Part shown: in pieces, positions 47,190 to 56,405 of the stretch
Numbering within the stretch: position 1 is the first letter of the stretch
How the letters are laid out: every line of letters begins with the position of its first letter
NCBI RefSeq assembly: GCF_021650705.1
Contig: NZ_CP087138.1
Location: 5,076,501 to 5,140,500 of the forward strand
Reading direction: 5' to 3'
Source of the DNA: Pseudomonas sp. KNUC1026
Lineage (GTDB): Bacteria; Pseudomonadota; Gammaproteobacteria; Pseudomonadales; Pseudomonadaceae
DNA length: 64,000 bases
Notes under the pieces: generated by a model
Database searches by the model: none
Seen by the model: only the letters and a program-made list of their open reading frames with translations
Told to the model about the DNA's origin: nothing
Made by a program: the position numbers and the translations under genes

Positions 47190-47709
47190 GTGGATCATCT
47201 GGTATTGACGGTATTGGCCGCCGACAAGGCGGGGCAAGTGGAGCGTGTGGCGCAATGCATCGCCGAGCACAACGGCAACTGGCTGGAGAGCCGCATGGCG
47301 CGGATGGCCGGGCAATTCGCCGGCATCCTGCGGGTGGCCGTGCCACCGGAGCGTTACGACGAACTGATCGTCGCACTTCAAGGCCTGGATACTCATCGGC
47401 ATCCGGGTGCTTGTGGCCGAAAGCGGCGTACAACCCGGAGGTGAATGGCGCCCGGTGACCCTGGAGCTGACCGGCAATGACCGCGCCGGTATCGTGCGCG
47501 ACATCACCCGCGTACTGGCAGCGGCGGGAGTGAACCTTGAAAAGTTATCCACCGACGTGCAGCCCGCACCCATGAGCGGCGAGCCGCTGTTCAGTGCACA
47601 GGCTCAACTCGCCGTGCCGCTGAGCATGACGCTGGATGAGTTGCAGGCCCGCCTGGAGGGGCTTGCCGACGAGCTGATGGTGGACCTGGCCCTGCGCAGC
47701 GATCCGTGA
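47190..47709 (+). CDS. GcvR-like double-ACT-domain protein (one frameshift)
   Basis: Two ACT domains (about 3-80 and 92-170), 172 residues after correction. GTG start at 47190 with GGAGG upstream (MDHLVLTVLAADKAGQVERV). An extra C near 47397 separates QGLDTH from GIRVLVAESGVQPGGEWRPV. The second ACT begins LELTGNDRAGIVRDITRVLA. Resembles GcvR, the glycine-cleavage regulator, and related ACT proteins in Pseudomonas; regulatory target not evident. Divergent from glcB. Confidence 0.8.
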
Positions 47710-47739
47710 ATTGGCTTATTCATCAAAAACTTGCATGAG

Positions 47740-47804
47740 GCTGTGGATAAGCTGGGGGCCTACGGCTGTAGCCCTAGTGCGCCGTGGCCTGCAGAGAGTT
47801 GGCG
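47740..47804 (+). repeat. Diverged direct repeat, copy 1, with DnaA box
   Basis: About 65 bases. It aligns with 47852-47917 from GCTGTGGATAAGCT to CCTGCAGAGAGTTGG with scattered changes. TGTGGATAA at 47742-47750 is a perfect DnaA box (TTATCCACA on the other strand). Confidence 0.7.
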
Positions 47805-47851
47805 AAAAAACGAGCAATTTCGGCAGCTTGTACACACTGGAAGTGGACGGG

Positions 47852-47917
47852 GTTGTGGATAAGCTTGGGAAGCAATGCTGCAGGCCACGTCAGCCGTGAC
47901 CTGCAGAGATTTGGTCG
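47852..47917 (+). repeat. Diverged direct repeat, copy 2, with DnaA box
   Basis: Second copy, 112 bases after the first. TGTGGATAA at 47854-47862 is again a perfect DnaA box. One-mismatch boxes lie at 47946-47954 and 48012-48020 inside the 3' end of rarD. Confidence 0.7.
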
Positions 47918-47925
47918 CTTTTTGA

Positions 47926-48816
47926 TCAGCTTTTTCGGCGTAAAGCTATCCACACATCGAAGCTATACACAGCCAAACCGGCCCAGATGAAGGCGAATGC
48001 CGTGAGGGTGGATGTGGACAAGTGCTCGCCATACAGCCCAACTGCAAGGGCGAGCACCAAGGTGGGCGCCACGTATTGGAGAAAGCCCAGCGTCGCATAC
48101 GGCAGATGGCGTGCGGCAGCGTTGAAGCACAACAGCGGTACCAGCGTTACCGGGCCTGCGGCGATCAGCCAGAGCGCCTGGGGCGTGTTCCAGAAGCTGG
48201 CCTGGGTGGTCATGGCGGTGCCGCTGTTGAACAGCATCCAGCCCAGGGCCACCGGCAGCAGCAGCCAGGTTTCCACCGCCAGGCCCGGCAGCGCTTGCAC
48301 CGGCGCCTTCTTGCGGATCAGCCCGTAGAAACCGAAGGTCAGCGCCAGTGCCAGCGACACCCAGGGCAGGCTGCCCACCTGCCACACCTGCTGCGCCACC
48401 CCGGCCACTGCCAGCGCGACCGCCGCCCATTGCAACGGGCGCAGGCGCTCGCGCAGGATCAGCAGCCCCAGCAGCACGTTGATCAAGGGGTTGATGTAGT
48501 ACCCCAGGCTCGCTTCGAGCATCCGCCCGTTGTTCACCGCCCAGACGTAGATCAGCCAGTTCACCGCCGATCAGGCTGCCGCTGCCGGCCAGCACCGCCA
48601 GGCGCGCCGGGTTCTCGCGCAGCGAGCGCCACCAGCCGGGTGTTTCCAGATCAGCAGGGCCAATGCCGCGAACAGCGCCGACCAGATCACCCGGGCGAGG
48701 ATGATCTCCAGCGCCGGAATGCTCTGCAGGGTTTTGAAGTAGATGGGGAAAAGGCCCCAGGTGACGTAGGCAATCAGGCCCAAGAGGTACCCACGGCGCG
48801 GATTGGCGGCGTGCAT
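47926..48816 (-). CDS. rarD: EamA-family transporter RarD (two frameshifts)
   Basis: Ten-helix drug/metabolite transporter of 296 residues. Start MHAANPRRGYLLGLIAYVTWGLFPIYFKTL, a clear RarD signature; NWLIYVWAVNNGRMLEASLGYYINPL and the ATLGFLQYVAPTLVLALAV segment also fit. A base is missing near 48636 (KHP should continue GWWRSLRENPARLA) and an extra C is near 48562. They compensate, so the total length is a multiple of three. Substrate unknown. Confidence 0.9.
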
Positions 48817-48843
48817 CGGTGTTTCCTTGTTGGCAGAGTCGAA

Positions 48844-49818
48844 TCAGAAAAGCGTCAGCGGTGCTTCGGCAAGGGCGGAGAGTTGTTCGCGCATGGCCAG
48901 CACCTGGTCGCCCCAGTAGCGCTCGTTGCCGAACCAGGGAAAGCTCGGCGGGAACGCCGGGTCATCCCAGCGCCGTGCCAGCCAGGCGCTGTAATGAAGC
49001 TGGCGCAGCGCGCGCAGCGGCTCGATCAGGGCCAGCTCGCGCGGGTCGAAGTCGTGGAATTCCTGGTAACCGTCGACCAGCTCGGCCAGTTGCCCCAGGC
49101 GCTCGTGCCGCTCCCCGGCGAGCATCATCCACAAATCTTGCACGGCGGGGCCGGTGCGGCAGTCGTCGAGGTCGACCACGTGGTACACCTCGTCACGGCA
49201 CATCAGGTTGCCGGGGTGGCAGTCGCCGTGCAGGCGGATGCCGGTGTGGGGCGTTGCGGCCCAGCGTTCGCGCACCACTTCGAGCAGGTCGCGTGCCACT
49301 GACTCCCATGCCGAGCGCACCCCTTGAGCGACGAAGCCGCCCTCGATGAGGGTCGCGATCGACTGCTCGCCGAAGTTATGCACAGCCAGGTGTTCACGGT
49401 GCTCGAAGGGGCGGGTGGCGCCTACCGCATGCAAGCGGCCGAGCAGTTGGCCGAGGCGGTAGAGCTGGTCGAGGTTGCCCGGCTCCGGCGCGCGGCCGCC
49501 TCGGCGTTCGAACAAGGCAAAGCGAAAGCCGCCGTGCTCGAACAGGCTGCGGCCCTCCAGCTGCAACGGCGCGACCACAGGCACTTCGTGCTCGGCAAGC
49601 TCGGCACTGAAGGCGTGTTCTTCAAGGATGGCTTCATCGCTCCAGCGCCCTGGCCGGTAGAACTTGGCGATCAAGGGCTGGGCCTCTTCGATGCCCACCT
49701 GATAGACGCGGTTCTCGTAGCTGTTGAGCGCCAGCACCCGCGCATCGCTCAGATAGCCCACGCTCTCCACGGCATCCAGTACCAGGTCCGGGGTGAGAGT
49801 GTCGAAGGGGTGGGCCAT
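48844..49818 (-). CDS. srkA: Stress response Ser/Thr kinase SrkA (YihE)
   Basis: Protein kinase of the RIO/APH fold, 324 residues from the ATG at 49818 (MAHPFDTLTPDLVLDAVES). NSYENRVYQVG, catalytic RLHGDCHPGNLM and metal-binding VVDLDDCRTGPAVQDLWMML are present. In E. coli it counters Cpx-linked death under stress. It is 27 bases upstream of rarD on the same strand. Confidence 0.93.
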   Translation of the reverse strand: MAHPFDTLTPDLVLDAVESVGYLSDARVLALNSYENRVYQVGIEEAQPLIAKFYRPGRWSDEAILEEHAFSAELAEHEVPVVAPLQLEGRSLFEHGGFRFALFERRGGRAPEPGNLDQLYRLGQLLGRLHAVGATRPFEHREHLAVHNFGEQSIATLIEGGFVAQGVRSAWESVARDLLEVVRERWAATPHTGIRLHGDCHPGNLMCRDEVYHVVDLDDCRTGPAVQDLWMMLAGERHERLGQLAELVDGYQEFHDFDPRELALIEPLRALRQLHYSAWLARRWDDPAFPPSFPWFGNERYWGDQVLAMREQLSALAEAPLTLF

Positions 49819-49895
49819 GTACATCAACTCCTCGAGGCGGGCCGGGGCGGCCAAGCGCCCAATGGTAGCTCAGGCCGGCCCGGTGCCGCAGGTTT

Positions 49896-51796
49896 TCAGG
49901 CGCCGATGACCCCGCCGTCGTCGCGGGTGATGGCCATTACCGAAGAGCGCGGGGTGCCGCCCGGCAAATGCTCGGGGAAGGTCGACACACCGCTCTCGCC
50001 AGGGTGCTGGATGCCCACGAACAGGGTTTTGTGATCGGGTGAGAAGGCGATGCCGGTCACCTCGCAGCCCACCGGGCCGACCATGAAGCGGCGGATCTCG
50101 CCACTGGCGGGGTCGGCGGCGAGCATCTGGTTGTTGCCCATGCCGGCGAAGTCACCGGCGTTGGACATGTCGCCATCGGTGAGGATCCACAGCCGCCCGC
50201 CGTCATCGAACGCTAGGCCGTCGGGGCTGTTGAAGAGGTTTTGCGCGGTGATGTTCGGCGAGCCCCGGCCCGGCCCTTCGGTGTGGGCGACCGGGTTGCC
50301 CGCCACAGCGAACAGGTCCCACTCGAAAGTGTCGGCGGCGTGATCATTGCCGAGCTGCCGCCAGCGCAGGATCTGCCCGTAGACGTTCTTGGCACGCGGG
50401 TTGGGGCCGCCCACCGGCTGGCCGTCATCGCCACGCTTGATGTTGTTGGTGAGGGTGCAATAGACCTGCCCGTCACGCGGGCTGATGACGATCCACTCCG
50501 GGCGGTCCATGCGCGTGGCCTTGAGCAAGGTCGCGGCCTGGCGCGCGTGGATCAGCACCTGGGCCTGGCTTTCGAAACCGGCGGCGGCGTCCAGGCCGTG
50601 CTTGCCGTGGCTGAGCTCCACCCACCGGCCACGCCCGCGCGGATGCTCGGCGCTGCCGTCGCCTTCGTCGAAGCGGGCGACGTAGAGGGTGCCGTGGTCG
50701 AGCAGGTCACGGTTGGCCTTGGGGTTGTCCGGGGTGATCCGGTCGCGGCTGATGAAGCGGTAGATGAATTCGCCGCGCTCGTCGTCGCCCATGTACACCA
50801 CGGCACGGCCATCGGCCGTCTGGCCTACGGCAGCGTTCTCGTGCTTGAAGCGGCCCAGCGCGGTGCGCTTGACCGGTGTGGATTTCGGGTCGAACGGGTC
50901 GATCTCCACGACCCAGCCGTGGCGGTTCAGCTCGTTGGGGTTCTTTGCCAGGTCGAAACGCGGATCATGCGGGTGCCAGTTCACTTCCTTGCTGGCGGCA
51001 CTGACGCCGTAGCGCTTCTGCGCCGTGTTCATGGCCTGATTGGGGTCACTGCAGCCGAAGCAGTCGGTGAAGTTTTCCTCACACGTGAGGTAAGTGCCCC
51101 ACGGGGTCTTGCCGTTGGCGCAGTTCTGGAAGGTGCCCAGCACCTGGGTGCCGCTGGGGTCGGCGGCGGTCTTGAGCAGCGCATCGCCCGCTGCCGGGCC
51201 GCTGAAGCGCAGCGGGCTGTTGCCGTGGATGCGGCGGTTGTAGGGCGAGCCCTGCACGAACTGCCACTGGCCCTGCTGGCGCCGCACCTCGATCACCGAC
51301 ACGCCTTCGCTGGCCAATGCCTTGCGTACGTCTTCGGCCGACTGCGGCGCGCCGCCGTGGCTGAACAGCAGTTTGTAGTTGGTGTATTCGTTGTTGATGG
51401 CCATCAGCGCGCGGTCTGGCTCGCCCGGAAAGGGGAACAGGCTCATGCCGTCGTTGTTGTCGCCGAACTGCACCTCTTGCTCGGCCGCGCTGTTACCCCC
51501 TTTGGCGTCGAACGCCGGGCCACCGGCCTGCAGCGGCTGGCCCCAACTGATCAAGGGGCGTGCTTTGTAGCCAGGTGGCAGGGCAATGTCGTCGGCAGTC
51601 GAAGCCGCGATGCCGGTAAAGCCAAGCAGTGGGCTGGCGGCCGAGACGCTTTGCGCCAGCACGCTACGGCTGAGCAGGCCGCCGCCGAGAACAGCGCGGC
51701 GCCGCGCAGCGCGCCTGCTCCGAGAAAGTGGCGGCGGGCGAGGCCCTGGGTGAGGGTTTGCAGATCGGTGGGCTGGTCGTCGTGGAGAAGGGTCAC
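49896..51796 (-). CDS. PhoX-family alkaline phosphatase, Tat-exported (one frameshift)
   Basis: Corrected length 633 residues; GTG start at 51796. Twin-arginine signal in LARRHFLGAGAL. One G is missing near 51689, so the signal peptide runs out of frame before LAQSVSAASPLLGF. The DUF839/PhoX body has TCEENFTDCFG, HGWVVEIDPFDPKS, GRFKHENAAVG, YMGDDERGEFIYRFIS and LTDGDMSNAGD. PhoX enzymes are Ca2+/Fe3+ phosphatases acting in the periplasm. No clear Pho box upstream. Confidence 0.88.
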
Positions 51797-51987
51797 GGTG
51801 AAAGGCTCCCTGCGGGTTTTTGCGCCACGGTCAGGAGGGGATGTGACAGGGTTCTTTCCTTACATATCCCGCAACACATTAGTACGGGCTGATGGAGCTA
51901 ATGCCTAAGGATTGTCGGATTCGCTTTCCCTGGCTTTGCCTCAGCAACCAGTCAGCCGCCATGCCGTAAAGCCCCCACCCGCGTCGT

Positions 51988-52199
51988 CGCCCGGCAAGCC
52001 GGCCTCCCACCAAAGGTTCGGCGGTGCAGCTCAGCGAGTGGGAGTGCATCGCCCGGCAAGCCGGCCTCCCACCAAAGGTTCGGCGGTGCAGCTCAGCGAG
52101 TGGGAGTGCATCGCCCGGCAAGCCGGCCTCCCACCGAAGGTTCGGCGGTGCAGCTCAGCGAGTGGGAGTACATCGCCCGGCAAGCCGGCCTCCCACCGA
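51988..52199 (+). repeat. REP array, 3.4 copies of a 62-bp unit
   Basis: Copies start at 51988, 52050, 52112 and 52174 with exact 62-base spacing and only a few substitutions. Each has a CGGCAAGCCGGCCTCCCACC arm and a GCGAGTGGGAG arm that can fold back. The fourth copy is cut by the insertion sequence at 52201. The region 51797-51987 before it holds no gene that I can see, only the phoX upstream region. Confidence 0.9.
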
Positions 52200-52251
52200 G
52201 TGATCTGCGCCCCTGAAGTTGGACACACCAACCAACTCCAGGGAGCTCCAC

Positions 52252-52788
52252 ATGCAGAAGTACGCCCATCAGTTCAAGCTATCCGCTATCCAGGCCTTCC
52301 TCGAGCGCGGCTTCGGCTTTCGCTTCATCGCCGAGCAATTCGGCATGGACCCTTCACTGCTTCGCCGTTGGGTCGAAGCTTATCGCCTGCACGGCGAAGC
52401 CAGCCTCGAACCACGTGGCAAGGATCACACCCCCCAGTTCAAACTTTCCGTGCTCCAGCACATGTGGCGGGAGAAACTGTCACTGCGCCGCACCGCTGCG
52501 GTTTTCAACCTGGTCTGTTCCACTCAGATAGGCAGCTGGGAGCAGCAGTATTACAGTGGCGGACTTCCAGCCTTGGTTACACGAAAGATAGGAAAGCCTC
52601 CCGCCATGCCAAAGAAACCCGCCAAGTCGAAAGTCGCCACGCCCCTGACCGAAGAACAGCGCGCCTACAAGAATTTGCTGGCAGAAGTCGAATTCCTTCG
52701 CATGGAGAACGCCTACCTAAAAAAGCTCAAGGAGCTTCGCGAGGAGAAAGCGAGGCTACGAGAACTCGAGCAGAAAAAACCCGGATAG
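52252..52788 (+). CDS. IS3-family transposase OrfA
   Basis: 178 residues with two helix-turn-helix units of the IS150 type (FRFIAEQFGMDPSLLRRWVEAY and SLRRTAAVFNLVCSTQIGSWEQ). The C-terminus is a leucine-zipper coiled coil (NLLAEVEFLRMENAYLKKLKE). OrfA binds the terminal repeats. It ends 9 bases after the A6 slippage run. Confidence 0.93.
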   Translation: MQKYAHQFKLSAIQAFLERGFGFRFIAEQFGMDPSLLRRWVEAYRLHGEASLEPRGKDHTPQFKLSVLQHMWREKLSLRRTAAVFNLVCSTQIGSWEQQYYSGGLPALVTRKIGKPPAMPKKPAKSKVATPLTEEQRAYKNLLAEVEFLRMENAYLKKLKELREEKARLRELEQKKPG

Positions 52789-53624
52789 TCAGCGAGCTGC
52801 GCTCACAGTTTCCGCTGGATAACCTGCTCAGCCTGATTGGCTTGTCGCGCAGCACTTACTATTACCAGCTCAAGGCAATGGCTGCCCCGGACAAGCATGC
52901 CCCGCTGAAAGCACTGATCCAGAGCATTCAGACGCAGCATAAAGGTCGATACGGTTATCGGTGGATAGAGGCTGCGCTGGGCAATGAGGGGCATGTCGTC
53001 AACGGCAAGCGAGTACGCAGATTGATGGCCGAGTTGGGCCTGAAGTGCACAGTTCGCCCCAAGCGCTACAAGTCTTTCCGAGGGGAGCCTGGGCGCATTG
53101 CAGAGAACATTCTGGAAAGGCAGTTCGACACGGATCGACCCAACTGCAAATGGGTCACGGACGTCACCGAGTTCAAGGTCAACGGCGAGCGGCTTTACCT
53201 TTCGCCGGTACTGGACTTGTTCAATGGAGAGATCGTGGCTTACCAGGTCGATACTTCGCCGCATTACGCGCTGGTCGGGCGGATGCTGGACAAGGCCCTG
53301 GCGAAGTTACCCGAAGGCATTTGCCCGTTGATGCACTCGGATCAGGGATGGCAGTACCAGTACTACCGTTATCGCCATCGACTGGCGGAACGCGGGCTGA
53401 CGCAGAGCATGTCACGCCGGGGCAACTGCCTGGATAACGCGGCGATGGAAAGTTTCTTCGGCACGTTGAAATCGGAGATGTATTATCGACAGCGTTTCAC
53501 CAGTACGGCAGAACTGGCGGCTGCGATCGATGAGTACATCCATTACTACAACCACGATCGCATCAAGATGAAACTGGGTGGCCTGAGCCCTGTGGCGTAC
53601 AGGACTCAGGTGGCAATGGCCTAG
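52776..53624 (+). CDS. IS3-family transposase OrfB (made by -1 frameshift)
   Basis: DDE integrase-like catalytic domain: Asp in KWVTDVTEF, Asp in LMHSDQGWQYQ and Glu in FFGTLKSEMYY. Preceded by the HTH_21 segment RSTYYYQLKA. In the -1 frame of orfA, entered at the A6C run 52774-52780 (AAA AAA), giving an OrfAB fusion. The catalytic triad is complete. Confidence 0.92.
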   Translation, partial: KTRIVSELRSQFPLDNLLSLIGLSRSTYYYQLKAMAAPDKHAPLKALIQSIQTQHKGRYGYRWIEAALGNEGHVVNGKRVRRLMAELGLKCTVRPKRYKSFRGEPGRIAENILERQFDTDRPNCKWVTDVTEFKVNGERLYLSPVLDLFNGEIVAYQVDTSPHYALVGRMLDKALAKLPEGICPLMHSDQGWQYQYYRYRHRLAERGLTQSMSRRGNCLDNAAMESFFGTLKSEMYYRQRFTSTAELAAAIDEYIHYYNHDRIKMKLGGLSPVAYRTQVAMA

Positions 53625-53657
53625 CAGAATGGTGTCCAACAAAAGGGGCGCAGATCA

Positions 53658-53713
53658 GAGGTTCGGCGGCGCAACCCAGAGCGAGTGGGAGGGCGGCTCG
53701 CCGCGCGACGTGC
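53658..53713 (-). repeat. Right half of the interrupted REP copy
   Basis: Downstream of the IS the sequence resumes GAGGTTCGGCGG, the continuation of the REP unit broken at 52200, and diverges later. Bases 53685-53713 match the REP-like element at 17595-17623 in inverse orientation at 27 of 29 positions. Confidence 0.75.
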
Positions 53714-53731
53714 TTTACATCGGCGTACCAA

Positions 53732-54486
53732 TCAACACTGAACCCGCCTCGAAACTAGCCGCAACCGGTGCCCGGCACGGAGCCTCAACTCAGCCACCCG
53801 AGCGGGCTCCGATAACACGCACAGGACCTGCCCATTGGGCAGGCCCACCCGAACCTCGGTCGGGCCGTCGGCATCTTCGATCACAGACTGCACCTGGCCC
53901 TCCAGCGTATTGACCTCCGGCGCTGCCAAGCCCCCTACGGCGTTCAGCTGTAACCAGCCTGCCTTGATCAACGCCACCACCGTAGCCCCTTCGGCCAGCC
54001 CCAGCCGCACCGTGCTCTCATGGGTCACCGTCGCCACCAGCGACAGCCCGCCGCCCAAGTCCAGCGTCAGGTGGTCGTTGCGCCCTTGCCCCTGAATGCC
54101 GGCGATGCGCCGCGCAACTGGTTGCGGGCGCTGGTGTGCAGCATCAACTGGTTGAGCACCTCCAGGTCGCCTTCTTCTTCCACGGCCTCCAGCACCTGGG
54201 CCTGCATCGCCATGAGCTTGCGGTACAGGCGAAGCAACCGCTCCCCCTCTGCCGACAGCCTGGCGCCGCCACCACCCTTGCCGCCGACGCTGCGCGCCAC
54301 CAAAGGCTGGGCGGTGAGGTTGTTGAGCTCATCGATAGCGTCCCAGGCCGCCTTGTAACTCAGGCCGGCAGCCTTGGCGGCGCGGGTGATCGAGCCTTGT
54401 TCGGCGATGTGCTGCAACAGCGCAAGGCGCTGAGGGCGGTGGTGCAGGTAATGGGCGATGACGTTGGGCATATGAAGGCGGGCCAT
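53732..54486 (-). CDS. modE: ModE-like molybdate-responsive regulator (one frameshift)
   Basis: Corrected length 251 residues. LysR-like winged helix (about 15-80: LALLQHIAEQGSITRAAKAAGLSYKAAW and NNLTAQPLVARSVGGKGGGGARL) followed by two TOBE/Mop molybdate-binding domains. One G is missing near 54109 (NQLRG should continue RIAGIQGQGRNDH). ATG at 54486 chosen; an ATG at 54471 is possible. No molybdate transporter is adjacent. It lies 36 bases after comF. Confidence 0.85.
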
Positions 54487-54522
54487 GAGTTTTGCGCAAG
54501 GTGCTGCACCGCCGCGCACACG

Positions 54523-55249
54523 TCAAGCCGGCCGTGGCGTGCGCGCAGCGCAATACACATCCACCCGCGCTGCACCGGCCTCTCGGAGCAGGTACGCAAG
54601 CGCCCGGGCGGTGGCGCCGGTGGTCATCACGTCATCTACCAGCGCCAGGTGCATGCCTTCTACCTGGGCGCCTGGCGCCAGGGCAAAGGCCGTCTGAAGG
54701 TTTGCCTGCCGCGCCACGAAATTCAGGTCCTGCTGCGCCTGGGTATGGCGAGGGCGCAGCACCCAGTCGGGGTTGGGTGGGTATGCGCAATGGGCTGCTC
54801 AGCCATTGCACCAGCAAGCCGGCCTGGTTGAAGCCGCGCTGGCGCAGGCGCTTGCGTGAGAGCGGCACCGGCAACAGCAGGTCGGGGCGCGCCAGGCCTT
54901 CATCGAAGCGGTGGCGCAGGTGCCGCGTCATGACATCCGCCAGCAGCCGGCCCAGTGGCCACTGCCGTTGGTGCTTGAAGCGGCTGGCCAACGCATCGAC
55001 GGGAAACCCATAGGCCAACGGCGCCTCTACCCGGGTGAAGGGCGGCGGGCTGAACAGGCATTCGTGGCACAGGGCGCCCGGCATCGGCAGTGCGCAGAGG
55101 GCACAACCGGGGGCGAGCCAGGGTAATTCGAGCTCACAGGCTTCGCACAGGGGCAAGCCGGGGAGGGCGGGCTCATCGCATAGCAAACACGTTTGATTAA
55201 ATATTGAGCAGATGTAAACCCTGAGTTTTTCAGCAAGTTGACAGCGCAT
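54523..55249 (-). CDS. comF: ComF-family phosphoribosyltransferase-like protein (one frameshift)
   Basis: 241 residues after correction. N-terminal zinc-finger cysteines: CLLCDEPALPGLPLCEAC and CALCALPMPGALCHEC. PRTase domain with PVPLSRKRLRQRGFNQA and the PRPP loop LVDDVMTTGATA. An extra G near 54776 breaks it before LRPRHTQAQQ. Related to DNA-uptake ComF; function here uncertain. Its first codons overlap the candidate biotin operator. Confidence 0.87.
55212..55244 (+). promoter_or_regulatory. Candidate BirA (biotin) operator and -35 of bioB
   Basis: ATGTAAACC, 15 bases, then AGTTGACAG. Compared with the enterobacterial BirA site TTGTAAACC-N15-GGTTTACAA, the left arm matches 8 of 9 and the right 6 of 9, with the exact spacing. 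The right arm contains a perfect TTGACA (55238-55243) that could be the bioB -35, so binding would block it. The -10 is weak. Confidence 0.5.
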
Positions 55250-55340
55250 GGTCTTTCCCTGACGATTGCTTATCCGTGTAACGCCTGTGGCTATTCCCTG
55301 CCCGGCGTCCCCCGCCCCAGCATAATCAAAGGACCCCTGC

Positions 55341-56399
55341 ATGAGCGCGAGCACCCAGGCCCAACTGCGTCACGATTGGACGCTGGCCGAAGTCAAGGCA
55401 CTGTTCACCCAGCCCTTCAACGACCTGCTGTTCCAGGCCCAGGCCGTGCATCGCGCGCATTTCGATGCCAACCGTGTGCAGGTCTCCACGCTGCTTTCGA
55501 TCAAAACCGGCGCCTGCCCGGAAGATTGCAAATATTGTCCGCAGTCGGGCCACTACAACACCGGCCTTGAAAAAGAAAAGCTGATGGAAGTGCAAAAGGT
55601 GTTGGAAGAAGCTGCCCGCGCAAAGGCCATCGGCTCCACCCGCTTCTGCATGGGCGCTGCCTGGAAGCACCCTTCGGCCAAGGACATGCCTTACGTGCTG
55701 CAGATGGTGCGTGGCGTGAAGGCCATGGGCCTGGAAACCTGCATGACCCTCGGCCGCCTCGACCAGGAGCAAACCGCCTCGCTGGCCGAAGCGGGCCTGG
55801 ACTACTACAACCACAACCTCGACACCTCGCCCGAGTTCTACGGCAGCATCATCACCACCCGCACCTACAGCGAGCGCCTGCAAACCCTGGCCTATGTGCG
55901 CGACGCCGGTATGAAGATCTGCTCCGGCGGCATCCTCGGCATGGGCGAGTCGCTCGATGACCGTGCAGGCTTGCTGATCCAGCTGGCCAACCTGCCAGAG
56001 CACCCGGAATCGGTGCCGATCAACATGCTGGTGAAGGTGGCCGGCACGCCGCTGGAAAACGCAGAGGACATCGACCCGTTCGACTTCATCCGCATGCTGG
56101 CGGTGGCGCGCATCCTGATGCCGCAATCCCACGTGCGCTTGTCTGCCGGCCGCGAGCAGATGAACGAGCAGATGCAGGCCCTGGCCTTCCTGGCCGGCGC
56201 CAACTCGATCTTCTACGGCGAAAAACTGCTGACCACCGGCAACCCGCAGGCGGATAAGGACATGCAGCTGTTCGCACGCCTGGGCATCAAGCCCGAAGCC
56301 CGCGAAGAGCATGCCGATGAAGTGCACCAGGCCGCTATCGAGCAGGCGCTGGTGGAGCAGAAGAGCAGCGAGCTGTTCTACGACGCCGCCTCGGCATAA
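55341..56399 (+). CDS. bioB: Biotin synthase
   Basis: Radical-SAM enzyme inserting sulfur into dethiobiotin. 352 residues. CxxxCxxC in KTGACPEDCKYCPQSGHY; the 2Fe-2S cysteines and arginine lie in GSTRFCMGAAWKHP, GLETCMTLGRLD, ICSGGILGMGE and VRLSAGREQM. First gene of bioB-bioF-bioH-bioC-bioD. Confidence 0.98.
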   Translation: MSASTQAQLRHDWTLAEVKALFTQPFNDLLFQAQAVHRAHFDANRVQVSTLLSIKTGACPEDCKYCPQSGHYNTGLEKEKLMEVQKVLEEAARAKAIGSTRFCMGAAWKHPSAKDMPYVLQMVRGVKAMGLETCMTLGRLDQEQTASLAEAGLDYYNHNLDTSPEFYGSIITTRTYSERLQTLAYVRDAGMKICSGGILGMGESLDDRAGLLIQLANLPEHPESVPINMLVKVAGTPLENAEDIDPFDFIRMLAVARILMPQSHVRLSAGREQMNEQMQALAFLAGANSIFYGEKLLTTGNPQADKDMQLFARLGIKPEAREEHADEVHQAAIEQALVEQKSSELFYDAASA

Positions 56400-56405
56400 T
56401 CGGCG

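Larger units (their letters stand above)
52201..53657 (+). mobile_element. IS3-family insertion sequence (IS150-like), complete
   Basis: 1457 bases bounded by imperfect inverted repeats: left TGATCTGCGCCCCTGAAGTT, right (reverse complement) TGATCTGCGCCCCTTTTGTT, both continuing GGACAC. TG...CA ends are typical of IS3. A 3-bp duplication GAG flanks it (52198-52200 and 53658-53660). Two frames, orfA and orfB in -1 relation, are intact, so it may be active. Confidence 0.93.

Noticed and set aside
51797..51860. Pho box before the PhoX-like gene
   Set aside because: A single CTGTCAC is present on the minus strand, but no second repeat at the required 11-base spacing.
51912..52775. Open frame through the REP array continuous with OrfB
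   Set aside because: REP repeats happen to be open in this frame; the translated repeats are not protein-like, and OrfB begins only after the slippage site.
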